NCBI RefSeq assembly: GCF_043555885.1
Contig: NZ_JBIGHX010000002.1
Span: forward strand, 62,001-126,000
Direction of reading: 5' to 3'
Length of the DNA stretch: 64,000 bases
From: Pelomonas lactea
GTDB lineage: Bacteria > Pseudomonadota > Gammaproteobacteria > Burkholderiales > Burkholderiaceae_C
In this document: positions 1-6,461 of the stretch, in pieces
Layout: the number at the start of each line of letters is the position of its first letter
Numbering within the stretch: the first letter of the stretch is position 1
Notes under the pieces: generated by a model
Databases searched by the model: none
The model's input: the letters and a program-made list of their open reading frames with translations, nothing else
Told to the model about the DNA's origin: nothing
Made by a program: the position numbers and the translations under genes

Positions 1-1
1 C

Positions 2-622
2 ACTGTCGCGCGCCAGCCGCAGGCCGGCGCGATGGGCCCGCTGGCCTCGGCCAAGCTGCTGGACGCCGTGTTCGGCGCCGACGCGCTGCGCAACAAGCGC
101 AACACCGAGGCCGTCGAGACCGGCCCGAGCCAGCTTGTGTCTGCCCGCGTCGTGCAGCACAACCCGGCCCGCGTGCCGCCGCTGTCCGACGTGAAGGACA
201 AGGTCCGCGCACAGCTCGTGCAAAAGCTCGCCAGCGCCGAAGCCCGCAAGGCCGGCGAGGCGCGCCTGGCGGCGCTGAAGGCCAACCCGGCCGACGTTGC
301 CGGCCTGGATACGGCCGTGACCGTGTCGCGCGCCAAGCCCGAGAAGCTGACCCGTGCGCAGCTCGAAGCCGTGCTGGGCGCCGACGCCGCCAAGCTGCCG
401 GCCGTGGTGGGCGTGGCTGCCGAGGATGGCGGCTACGTCGTCGCTCGCATCAACCAGCTGCAGCCGCGCGACGCCGCCGTCATCGACGACAAGCGCGCCA
501 GCCAGCAATACGCTGCCGCCTGGGCCCGCGCCGAAGGCCAGGCCTACCTGGCCGCGCTGAAGTCGCAGTACAAGGCCGTCATCAAAGTTGCATCTCCTGC
601 GTCCGCCGCTAGCGCACCCTGA
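2..622 (+). CDS. ppiD: PpiD-type peptidyl-prolyl isomerase, C-terminal part (cut by window edge)
   Basis: Only the last 206 or so codons are inside the window; the frame is open from base 2 and ends at TGA 620-622. The visible part is charged, Ala/Lys-rich and helical, with the phrase PPLSDVKDKVRAQL, followed by repeated Lys/Ala helices and a tail ending ASPASAASAP. This matches the C-terminal chaperone region of PpiD/SurA_N-type proteins, periplasmic folding factors anchored in the inner membrane that help outer-membrane proteins fold. The parvulin domain and membrane anchor must lie upstream and cannot be checked. An ATG at 32 is internal, not a start. tRNA-His follows 28 nt downstream on the same strand. 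Identification rests on overall character and is moderately firm. Confidence 0.7.
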   Translation, partial: TVARQPQAGAMGPLASAKLLDAVFGADALRNKRNTEAVETGPSQLVSARVVQHNPARVPPLSDVKDKVRAQLVQKLASAEARKAGEARLAALKANPADVAGLDTAVTVSRAKPEKLTRAQLEAVLGADAAKLPAVVGVAAEDGGYVVARINQLQPRDAAVIDDKRASQQYAAAWARAEGQAYLAALKSQYKAVIKVASPASAASAP

Positions 623-631
623 TTTTTAGGT

Positions 632-637
632 TATACT
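632..637 (+). promoter_or_regulatory. candidate -10 element for tRNA-His
   Basis: TATACT lies 12 nt before the mature 5' end of tRNA-His inside an AT-rich stretch that is rare in this sequence. No good -35 box is seen 16-18 nt upstream, so this is a weak call. Confidence 0.35.
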
Positions 638-650
638 TTTTGGCTCAGCG

Positions 651-726
651 GTGGTTGTAGCTCAGTTGGTAGAGTCCAGGATTGTGATTCCTGTTGTCGT
701 GGGTTCGAGTCCCATCAGCCACCCCA
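651..726 (+). tRNA. tRNA-His (anticodon GTG)
   Basis: A full cloverleaf is visible: acceptor GTGGTTG pairs with CAGCCAC, D stem GCTC/GAGT, anticodon stem CAGGA/TCCTG with loop TTGTGAT (anticodon GTG at 684-686), T stem GTGGG/CCCAT with loop TTCGAGT, and CCA encoded at 724-726. The extra G(-1) expected of tRNA-His is present at 650, opposite discriminator C 723. It lies between ppiD and a strong hairpin terminator. Confidence 0.98.
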
Positions 727-742
727 AAATTTCCGCCTGAAT

Positions 743-783
743 CAACGGCCCAGCGAATCAATCCGCTGGGCCGTTGTGCTTTT
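743..783 (+). terminator. Rho-independent terminator after tRNA-His
   Basis: A perfect 13-bp stem (743-755 with 764-776; arm CAACGGCCCAGCG) with an 8-nt loop is followed by TGCTTTT. It lies 17 nt after the tRNA and also separates it from the convergent response-regulator gene ending at 832. Confidence 0.85.
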
Positions 784-831
784 GGGTCGCCGTGAGCGCA
801 AGTCCATTCGCCGGGGCCCCGGCGCCGGTCG

Positions 832-1638
832 CTACATGGGCCGGAAGAGGTGGCTGAACGCGCGGCTGACCTTCAGCGGCCTCTCCAGGCCGCGCAGGTT
901 CAAGCTGTACTGGCCGTTCTCCTCGCGGGTCGCGCTCAGGATGGCGTGGGTGTTGACGAGCACGCTGCGGTGCACCTGCATGAAGTCTGCCGAATCGATG
1001 CTGGCCATCAGCTCGCGCAGGCTCATGCGCACCAGCGCCTCGCCGCCGGCCGTGACCACGTTGACGTATTTCTCGGTGGCCTCGAAGCAGATCACGTCGG
1101 TGACGGGAATCATGCGCACCGTGTTGCCCACACCCGCGCGGATGACCTTGATGCGTTCGCGCGGCAGCTGCGGGGCTTCGCCCATGGACTGCATGCGCTG
1201 CATCACCTGGGCCATCTCCCCCTCGCGCGGCTGGGGTGCGCGCTGGCCCAGCCTGGCCTTCAGCCGGTCGACCGTCTGCGCGAGCCGCTCCGGCGTCGCG
1301 GGCTTGAGGATGTAGTCCACCGCGGCGCGCTCGAAGGCCGACACCGCGTAGGCGTCGTAGGCCGTGACGAACACGAACAGTGGCTCCGCCGCCTGTTCCG
1401 GCCATTCGTCCGCAACGGTCTCGGCCACCTCCAGGCCGTTGCGGCCGGGCATCTTGATGTCCAGGAACATGATGTCCGGCGCATGGGCCAGCGCCAGCTC
1501 TGTGGCCTGCAGGCCGTCCTCGGCCATCGCGAGGATCTGCAGCTCGGGCCAGGCCTGTTCTAGCAGGCGGCGCAGCGTGCGCGCAAGGACGGGTTCGTCT
1601 TCGGCGATGACGGCGGTCGGGCCGGTGCGCTCGTGCAT
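832..1638 (-). CDS. LytTR-family two-component response regulator
   Basis: The protein has 268 residues: an N-terminal receiver domain (about 8-125) and a C-terminal LytTR DNA-binding domain (about 162-265). Receiver residues are intact: acidic pocket near E13-D14, phospho-acceptor D60 in MFLDIKMPG, T92 and K112. The LytTR part has the expected beta-rich pattern, with DVICFEATEKYVNV and MQVHRSVLVNT. It should be phosphorylated by the sensor kinase encoded just upstream (23-nt gap) and act as a cytoplasmic transcription factor of the AlgR/LytR type. The ATG at 1638 is chosen because GGAG precedes it at normal spacing. A longer in-frame opening upstream is only a read-through of the kinase gene in another frame. 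The target genes are not evident here. Confidence 0.93.
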   Translation of the reverse strand: MHERTGPTAVIAEDEPVLARTLRRLLEQAWPELQILAMAEDGLQATELALAHAPDIMFLDIKMPGRNGLEVAETVADEWPEQAAEPLFVFVTAYDAYAVSAFERAAVDYILKPATPERLAQTVDRLKARLGQRAPQPREGEMAQVMQRMQSMGEAPQLPRERIKVIRAGVGNTVRMIPVTDVICFEATEKYVNVVTAGGEALVRMSLRELMASIDSADFMQVHRSVLVNTHAILSATREENGQYSLNLRGLERPLKVSRAFSHLFRPM

Positions 1639-1661
1639 GTCGGTCTCCAGAGAAGTTGTGT

Positions 1662-2714
1662 TCAGCGGGGCAGGTGGATGACGGCGCTGACACCCGCGGG
1701 CGTGCGCCGCTCCAGGCGCAGGCTGGCGGCGTCGCCGTAGGCGGCGCGCAGCCGGTCGCGGACATGCTGCAACCCGTAGCGGGTGCTGGCCGGCGCGCCC
1801 TGCGCGTCCAGTCCGCCGTCCGCCGGCAGGCCCAGGCCGCTGTCGGACACACGCAGCTCGATGAAGGCGTCGTGCAGCGTCGCCTCCACGTCGATGCGGC
1901 CGGCGCCGACCTTGGGCTCCAGCCCGTGCTTGATGGCGTTCTCCACCAGTGGCTGCAGCAGCATGGGCGGCACCAGCGTGTCTTCGAGCGCGGGTGGCAG
2001 GCTCAGCCGGTAGCTCAGCCGCGGGCCCATGCGCAGGGCCATGATGTCCAGGTAGGCGCGCAGCTGGGCGAACTCCCGGCTCAGCGCCACCGCTTCGGTC
2101 TGCGACGCGACCAGCGCGCTGCGCAGGTAGACGATGAGCTGGTCGATCATGGTCTCGGCTCGGTCGACGTCCTCGCGCACCAGCGAGCGCACGTTGGCCA
2201 GCGTGTTGAACAGCATGTGCGGCTCCAGCTGCGTGCGCAGCAGGCGCAGCTGCGATTCGACGGCGAGCCGCTGCGCCTCGGCGCGCTGGGCGGCCTCGGC
2301 GGCCAGCTGCTCGCGCGTGGCGTAGTAGTGCAGGCCGAAGCCGCCGACGAGCAGCGTGAAGACGATGGGGATGAAGCTGATGGCCCGGTGGCCCACCATC
2401 TGCATGGACTCGCCCAGCAGGATGAACGCGATCTGGTGGCCGATGAAGTAGCCACCGGGCAGGGCCACCAGCGCGATGAGCAGCCAGCGGGCGGTGGGAG
2501 AGAAGCGCGCGAACTGCCGGGTGCGGCGCAGGAACACGACGATGGCGACCATCGTCAGCCCGACGCACTCCGAGAACAGCAGCACGCGGGGAAAGGTCTC
2601 GATGCCGGGCACGACGAAGAAGAGCAGCACCGCCGCCACGGCCCACAGGCAGGCGGCGATCAGCAGGGTTTGCAGGAAGCCGCGCAGCGGGTCGGTTCGG
2701 GGCAGGGGTGTCAT
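1662..2714 (-). CDS. LytS/AlgZ-like sensor histidine kinase
   Basis: The 350-residue membrane kinase has about four hydrophobic segments (roughly 13-36, 44-62, 76-100, 110-130), a short coiled linker, then a His_kinase (LytS/YehU-type) core. The phospho-acceptor is H166 in LEPHMLFNTL, the N box is VENAIKHG (257-264) and the G box is DSGLGL (291-296). There is no recognisable periplasmic sensor domain, so the signal is probably read by the membrane segments. It is the first gene of a two-gene operon with the LytTR regulator. The start ATG at 2714 gives a sensible N-terminus. The family is certain; the stimulus is unknown. Confidence 0.93.
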   Translation of the reverse strand: MTPLPRTDPLRGFLQTLLIAACLWAVAAVLLFFVVPGIETFPRVLLFSECVGLTMVAIVVFLRRTRQFARFSPTARWLLIALVALPGGYFIGHQIAFILLGESMQMVGHRAISFIPIVFTLLVGGFGLHYYATREQLAAEAAQRAEAQRLAVESQLRLLRTQLEPHMLFNTLANVRSLVREDVDRAETMIDQLIVYLRSALVASQTEAVALSREFAQLRAYLDIMALRMGPRLSYRLSLPPALEDTLVPPMLLQPLVENAIKHGLEPKVGAGRIDVEATLHDAFIELRVSDSGLGLPADGGLDAQGAPASTRYGLQHVRDRLRAAYGDAASLRLERRTPAGVSAVIHLPR

Positions 2715-2798
2715 GGGGCGGGCTGGGGGCGTGGCTGGGTGTCTGGCGGGTGGCGGACGACTCTAGGGCCCGCCGCACGATCCGCCAACCGGGCAGGT

Positions 2799-2821
2799 GC
2801 CGGCGGCAGCCTGCCGCCGGC
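2799..2821 (-). other. GC-rich hairpin downstream of the Cys-rich gene
   Basis: An 11-nt arm GCCGGCGGCAG (2799-2809) is repeated inverted at 2811-2821 with one base between. It lies just after the stop of the small minus-strand gene and could protect or terminate its mRNA, but no T tract follows on either strand. Confidence 0.35.
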
Positions 2822-2830
2822 GGTTCGGGG

Positions 2831-2983
2831 TCAGGGCTTGTTGCAGGTGCAGGCCGGGCCGCAGGCGCAGTGCGGGCCGCAGGCGCAGGCCGGTTGCGGC
2901 GGCGGGGTCTGGCAGCCGCAGGGGCAGGCCGCGCCGGGGCAGGGGTTGCAGCGGCAGGCGGTGGTGGTCGGGGTGCTGTTCAT
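2831..2983 (-). CDS. metallothionein-like Cys-rich small protein
   Basis: A 50-codon gene. The product has 12 cysteines (positions 10, 12, 15, 20, 22, 24, 33, 35, 39, 41, 45, 47), arranged as repeated Cys-X-Cys pairs in two clusters separated by a QTPPPQPA linker. It has no other hydrophobic core. This is the pattern of bacterial metallothioneins or other cytoplasmic thiolate metal sponges. An AGGAGA ribosome-binding site lies 6 nt before ATG 2983, which argues for real translation. It is not a clear member of the SmtA/BmtA family, whose zinc-finger-like residues are absent. It is divergent from a YtkA/FixH-like lipoprotein and a di-haem peroxidase. The metal (Cu(I), Zn or Cd) cannot be told from sequence. 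Confidence 0.7.
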   Translation of the reverse strand: MNSTPTTTACRCNPCPGAACPCGCQTPPPQPACACGPHCACGPACTCNKP

Positions 2984-3326
2984 GAGGTTTCTCCTGGGGT
3001 GGATCGCCGACGGGATGTCGTCGATGGACGGACTGTCGCCAGGCCGCCGGGCCGCGGGCAGCGGTTTGCGACGAGTGGGGCCGCGCGGTGCGGGAACGTG
3101 CGGCGGCGTCGACCCGGCGGTGGCGGGCAGCGCCCACGCTGCCGCTCAGGGGCGCCGACTGTCCGCGATCCGTTCGGTCGCCGCGGCAGACCGCTGCCGG
3201 ACGGATTCGTGCCACCGGTCGCGCGCCGCTGTCGCCCTGGCCGGCGGCTGCCCAGAGTCCGGCCTCGGCATCCCCGCCACCTGGCCGCCCTCCGGGGCCT
3301 CTCCACCTCCTCATCCCGTCAACATC
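2984..3326. promoter_or_regulatory. 343-bp divergent intergenic region
   Basis: Between the Cys-rich gene (minus) and the lipoprotein gene (plus). It should hold both promoters. A short dyad CGGCAG/CTGCCG is seen at 3184-3199. No convincing -35/-10 pair and no supported reading frame was found. Confidence 0.4.
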
Positions 3327-3767
3327 ATGTCTGTCCGCGCCTACCTCGCCCCCGTTCTCGCCGCTGCCGCGCTGTGCCTGTCCGCCTGCGGCACGCCGCC
3401 CGCCGACCTCGACTACACGCTCCGGCATCCTGCCGTGCAAGGCCGGTTCGTCGTCGAGCTGCAGCCTCCCGCGCAGGGCCCCGCCATCGGCCAGCTGCAC
3501 AGCTGGACGGTCAAGGTGGCCGGCATCGACGGCTCGCCGGTCAGCCGCGCGCGCATCACTGTCGACGGCGGCATGCCGCAGCACGGCCACGGCCTGCCGA
3601 CGCAGCCGCGCGTCACCCGCGAGCTGGCGCCGGGCACCTACCTCGTCGAGGGCATGAAGTTCAGCATGACCGGCTGGTGGGACCTGCGCCTGGACATCGA
3701 GGCCGCGGGCCTGCGCGACCAGGCTGTGTTCAACCTGGTGATGGCCCACGACGGCCTGAAGCGCTGA
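3327..3767 (+). CDS. FixH/YtkA-like lipoprotein
   Basis: The 146-residue product begins with a lipoprotein signal peptide (hydrophobic LAPVLAAAALCL, lipobox LSAC, Cys about residue 20). The rest is a single beta-sandwich resembling the YtkA/FixH-like family, with a G-S-P-V-S/A-R-I strand pattern, the His-rich phrase MPQHGHGLP and a Met-rich phrase GMKFSMTGWWDL. His and Met near each other would suit copper binding, but that is inference. The gene ends TGA at 3767 and the next gene's ATG starts at 3768, so the two are translationally coupled with a di-haem peroxidase. The ATG at 3327 is the only start giving a proper lipoprotein signal. Confidence 0.75.
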   Translation: MSVRAYLAPVLAAAALCLSACGTPPADLDYTLRHPAVQGRFVVELQPPAQGPAIGQLHSWTVKVAGIDGSPVSRARITVDGGMPQHGHGLPTQPRVTRELAPGTYLVEGMKFSMTGWWDLRLDIEAAGLRDQAVFNLVMAHDGLKR

Positions 3768-5057
3768 ATGAAGGCGCTGATGCCTGGGCGCCGCCGGACG
3801 ATGCTGGCCGTCGCCGCGCTGCTGCCGGCGCTGGCCGGTTTCGGCTGGAGCCGCGAGCGCGACGACGCCTGGTCGGCCGCGGAGAGGGCCGTGCTGGCCT
3901 CGATGCACCTGGACCGGCTGGGCGCGCTGCCGCCCGACCTCGGCAACGCGGTGGCCGAGCGCCCGGAGGCCGCTGCGCTGGGGCGGGCGCTGTTCTTCGA
4001 CACGCGGCTGTCGCGCAATGGCCAGGTGGCGTGCGCCAGCTGCCACGAACCCGCGCGGCAGTTCCAGGACGGCCGGCCGGTGGGCCGCGGCCTGGCCGAC
4101 GGCGCGCGGCGCACCATGCCCCTCGCCGACGCCGCGCGCAGCCCCTGGCTGTTCTGGGACGGCCGCAAGGACAGCCTCTGGTCCCAGGCGCTGGGCCCGT
4201 TGGAGGACGACGCCGAGCATGGCAGCAACCGCACCCGCATCGCCCAGCAGCTGCATGCGCATCACCGCCAGCGCTACGAGCAGGTGTTCGGCGCCTTCCC
4301 GCCGCTAGCCGGCTTGCCGGCCGATGCGGGCCCGCTGGGCTCGCCGGCGCAGCGCGAGGCCTGGGCGCGCATGAGCGACGCCCAGCGCGACGCGGTGAAC
4401 CGCGTGTTCGCGAACCTGGGCAAGGCCATTGCTGCCTACGAGCGCACGCTGCGCGCCGCGCCGTCACGCGTCGACCGCTATGTGCGCGCGGTCGAGACCG
4501 GCGATGCCGCCGCCCGGCAGATCCTGACGCCCGATGAGGTGCGCGGCCTGCGGCTGTTCATCGGCAAGGGCCGGTGCGTGACCTGCCACGCCGGGCCGCT
4601 GCTGACCGACCAGCATTTCCACAACACCGGCGTGCCGCCGCGCACGCCCGGCCGGCCGGACCCGGGCCGTGCCGCCGCCGTGGCCCGGGTGCAGGCGGAC
4701 GAGTTCAACTGCCTGGGCCGCTACAGCGACGCCGACGCGACCGCCTGCGGCGAGCTGAGCTTCATCGCGCAGTCGCCCGGCCTGCTGGGCGCCTTCAAGA
4801 CGCCGGGGCTGCGCAACGTCGCGCTGCGGCCGCCCTACATGCACGCCGGGCAGCTGGCGACGCTGGAGGACGTGCTGGCGCACTACCGGCAAGCGCCCGC
4901 GGCCGTGCTCGGCAGCAGCGAGCTGGCACCGGCCGGCCGCGTGCAGGCCGGGCGCCAGGCCGTCCGGCTCGATGACGAGGAGGCGCGGCAGGTCGTGGCG
5001 TTCCTGCGCGCGCTGTCCGGGCCAGCGGACGAAGGCGTGGGGGCAGGAGCACGCTAG
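3768..5057 (+). CDS. di-haem cytochrome c peroxidase family protein (MauG/CcpA-like)
   Basis: The 429-residue product has an N-terminal signal (TMLAVAALLPALAGFGW) and two c-type haem sites: CASCH (C89, C92, H93) and CVTCH (C270, C273, H274). The spacing is typical of bacterial di-haem peroxidases. These periplasmic enzymes either reduce H2O2 with electrons from cytochromes or, in MauG/MbnH relatives, oxidise a partner protein. The extra length and the phrase PWLFWDGRKDSLW are common in the MauG-like branch. It starts directly after the lipoprotein stop, which suggests the lipoprotein is its partner or substrate. The stop codon overlaps by 3-4 nt the end of a small gene on the other strand. 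Confidence 0.88.
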   Translation: MKALMPGRRRTMLAVAALLPALAGFGWSRERDDAWSAAERAVLASMHLDRLGALPPDLGNAVAERPEAAALGRALFFDTRLSRNGQVACASCHEPARQFQDGRPVGRGLADGARRTMPLADAARSPWLFWDGRKDSLWSQALGPLEDDAEHGSNRTRIAQQLHAHHRQRYEQVFGAFPPLAGLPADAGPLGSPAQREAWARMSDAQRDAVNRVFANLGKAIAAYERTLRAAPSRVDRYVRAVETGDAAARQILTPDEVRGLRLFIGKGRCVTCHAGPLLTDQHFHNTGVPPRTPGRPDPGRAAAVARVQADEFNCLGRYSDADATACGELSFIAQSPGLLGAFKTPGLRNVALRPPYMHAGQLATLEDVLAHYRQAPAAVLGSSELAPAGRVQAGRQAVRLDDEEARQVVAFLRALSGPADEGVGAGAR

Positions 5058-5281
5058 CTGCGAAGCGGCAGGAGGGTGTTTCGCGGGGTGTTCGACTCGG
5101 GCGCCGCTGCACCGGGCCGGGCCCAGAAGGCCGCAGCCAGCCGTGCGGCGAACGATGGGCCGGCGTTGATCGCCATCAGCACCTGGTCACGCGCATCGCG
5201 CGCGCTGATCTGGCCCAGGGCGTCGTCCCTGGCCCAGCGGCTCACCGGCAGCGGGTGATGGTGGGCGTTGAAATCTTGCAT
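5054..5281 (-). CDS. small hypothetical protein (75 aa)
   Basis: The product starts MQDFNAHHHPLPV and contains a possible helical segment DALGQISARDARDQVLMAIN. No known family recognised. The start is set at ATG 5281 because GGGAG lies 7 nt upstream; an in-frame ATG six codons earlier has no such site. It lies at the end of a possible three-gene minus-strand group of small proteins. Its terminal codons overlap the end of the peroxidase gene on the other strand. Confidence 0.5.
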   Translation of the reverse strand: MQDFNAHHHPLPVSRWARDDALGQISARDARDQVLMAINAGPSFAARLAAAFWARPGAAAPESNTPRNTLLPLRS

Positions 5282-5349
5282 GTGTGTCTCCCGTGACAAG
5301 GTGTCGAATGACGAGTGGGTGGTGCCGGGGCCCGCGAGGACGGCTGGCG

Positions 5350-5574
5350 TCAGGCCTCGCGGCCGTTGAAGCTGGCCACCGTGTCCTGCCAGGTGTTGCG
5401 GTCGGCTTCCTGGCTCTTGGGCGCAGGCGCCGGCGCGAACGCCTGCTCGAACCGCTGCGCCTGCGCCTCGCGCCGCTGGCGGGCTCGCTTCTCGACCGCC
5501 TTGGCCTGCTTCCTGAACGAGCGGGGCATGCGCTCCAGCAGCGCGGCAAAGCCGACCGGGCTGGGCTTTTTCAC
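5350..5574 (-). CDS. small basic hypothetical protein (74 aa)
   Basis: Starts with GTG at 5574, overlapping the preceding gene's stop as GTGA, so translation is probably coupled. The product is highly basic and helical (FRKQAKAVEKRARQRREAQ), with an Ala/Pro stretch and a polar tail. It could bind nucleic acid or a membrane surface, but no family is recognised. An ATG 15 codons later is the alternative start. Confidence 0.45.
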   Translation of the reverse strand: MKKPSPVGFAALLERMPRSFRKQAKAVEKRARQRREAQAQRFEQAFAPAPAPKSQEADRNTWQDTVASFNGREA

Positions 5575-5762
5575 AGCACCGTCCGGCGCACGTCGATCTC
5601 GGTCCCTTCCCAGGCCAGCTCGTCCGGCAGGGGCAGGGAGACGCGGTGCCGCGCGGCCTCTGCTTCCCAGGTGCGCAGCTGCAGCAGCGTGATGCGCAGC
5701 AGTTCGTCGGTGGTCCAGCGCAGGGCGGCGTCGGGCGGGTGGGGCGTGGCTTGCGTGGGCAT
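5571..5762 (-). CDS. small hypothetical protein (63 aa)
   Basis: Starts at ATG 5762 with AGGAG just upstream; a longer opening in the same frame lacks a ribosome-binding site. The product has one amphipathic helix (TTDELLRITLLQLRTWEAEA) and an acidic end. It overlaps the next small gene by 4 nt (GTGA), so the two are expressed together. No family recognised. Confidence 0.5.
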   Translation of the reverse strand: MPTQATPHPPDAALRWTTDELLRITLLQLRTWEAEAARHRVSLPLPDELAWEGTEIDVRRTVL

Positions 5763-5836
5763 GAGGGCTCCTGTGTCTATGGAACCAGTCTCGGCAGTGG
5801 CCGCGCCGGGGGGTATCGCCCTCAAGGGGGAATGCG

Positions 5837-5884
5837 GGGGGATGCGGCCGGGCGCATCCCCCACCGTCTCCCCCTAAAGGGGGA
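5837..5884 (-). terminator. pair of hairpins downstream of the Lrp gene
   Basis: Two neighbouring inverted repeats: GGGGGATGCG/CGCATCCCCC (5837-5846 with 5853-5862) and TCCCCC/GGGGGA (5869-5874 with 5879-5884). They lie just past the end of the minus-strand lrp-type gene and before the start of the small-gene group. No T tract, so termination is likely but not certain. Confidence 0.45.
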
Positions 5885-5898
5885 TGGACGCGCCGCCG

Positions 5899-6366
5899 TC
5901 AGCCGACGTAGCCCAGCGGCAGCGCGGTCGTCAGCTTGAGCTCTTCCATCGCGAAGCTGGAGCTGACGTCGTGCAGCTGCGTGCCGGCGATGAGGCGCTT
6001 GTAGACCTTGTCGTAGGCGGCGATGTCCGGCACGACGACGCGCAGCAGGTAGTCCACGTCGCCGCTCATGCGGTAGAACTCGACCACCTCGGGGATGGCC
6101 TGCACGGTGGCCTTGAACGTCTCGAACCAGGCTTCCGTGTGCACGCTGGTGCGCACCGACACGAACACCGTCACGCCGACGTTGACCTTGCGCGGGTCCA
6201 CCAGCGCCACCTGGCGCGTGATGACGCCGGCCTCCTTCAGCCGCTGGATGCGCCGCCAGCAGGGCGTCGTCGACAGGCCCACGGCTTCGGCGATCTGCGC
6301 GACCTGTTGCTCGGCATCCTGCTGAAGAATGTCCAGGATTCGAACGTCGATGGCATCCAGTTTCAT
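5899..6366 (-). CDS. Lrp/AsnC-family transcriptional regulator
   Basis: The 155-residue product has an N-terminal winged helix (LDAIDVRILDILQQDAEQQV ... STTPCWRRIQRLKEAGVI) and a C-terminal RAM/AsnC ligand-binding domain (about 65-145; SGDVDYLLRVVVPD). Length and motifs are canonical. Such proteins form octamers and sense amino acids. It is divergently transcribed from the cysteine desulfurase fusion, so a role in controlling that gene in response to cysteine or another amino acid is plausible. Start ATG 6366 gives the standard N-terminus MKLDAID. Confidence 0.95.
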   Translation of the reverse strand: MKLDAIDVRILDILQQDAEQQVAQIAEAVGLSTTPCWRRIQRLKEAGVITRQVALVDPRKVNVGVTVFVSVRTSVHTEAWFETFKATVQAIPEVVEFYRMSGDVDYLLRVVVPDIAAYDKVYKRLIAGTQLHDVSSSFAMEELKLTTALPLGYVG

Positions 6367-6461
6367 TGGCTGGATGTTAGTTGGAATGGAATTCCTGTCC
6401 CGGCCAGTTTCGAGCGATGAAAGGCAAGCCGTTGCTCCGGCCGGCTTCGCAGAATCTGCGC
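6367..6461. promoter_or_regulatory. divergent control region between lrp-type gene and sulfur-enzyme fusion
   Basis: A 95-bp region that is AT-richer than its surroundings, with a perfect 8-bp palindrome GGAATTCC at 6388-6395 inside TTGGAATGGAATTCCTG. It is a plausible binding site for the adjacent Lrp-type regulator, since Lrp/AsnC genes usually control themselves and their divergent neighbour. The site is not proven. Confidence 0.4.

Noticed and set aside
2763..4265. Minus-strand open frame of 500 codons over the lipoprotein and peroxidase
   Set aside because: Overlaps two well-supported genes and the Cys-rich gene in other phases; no domain.
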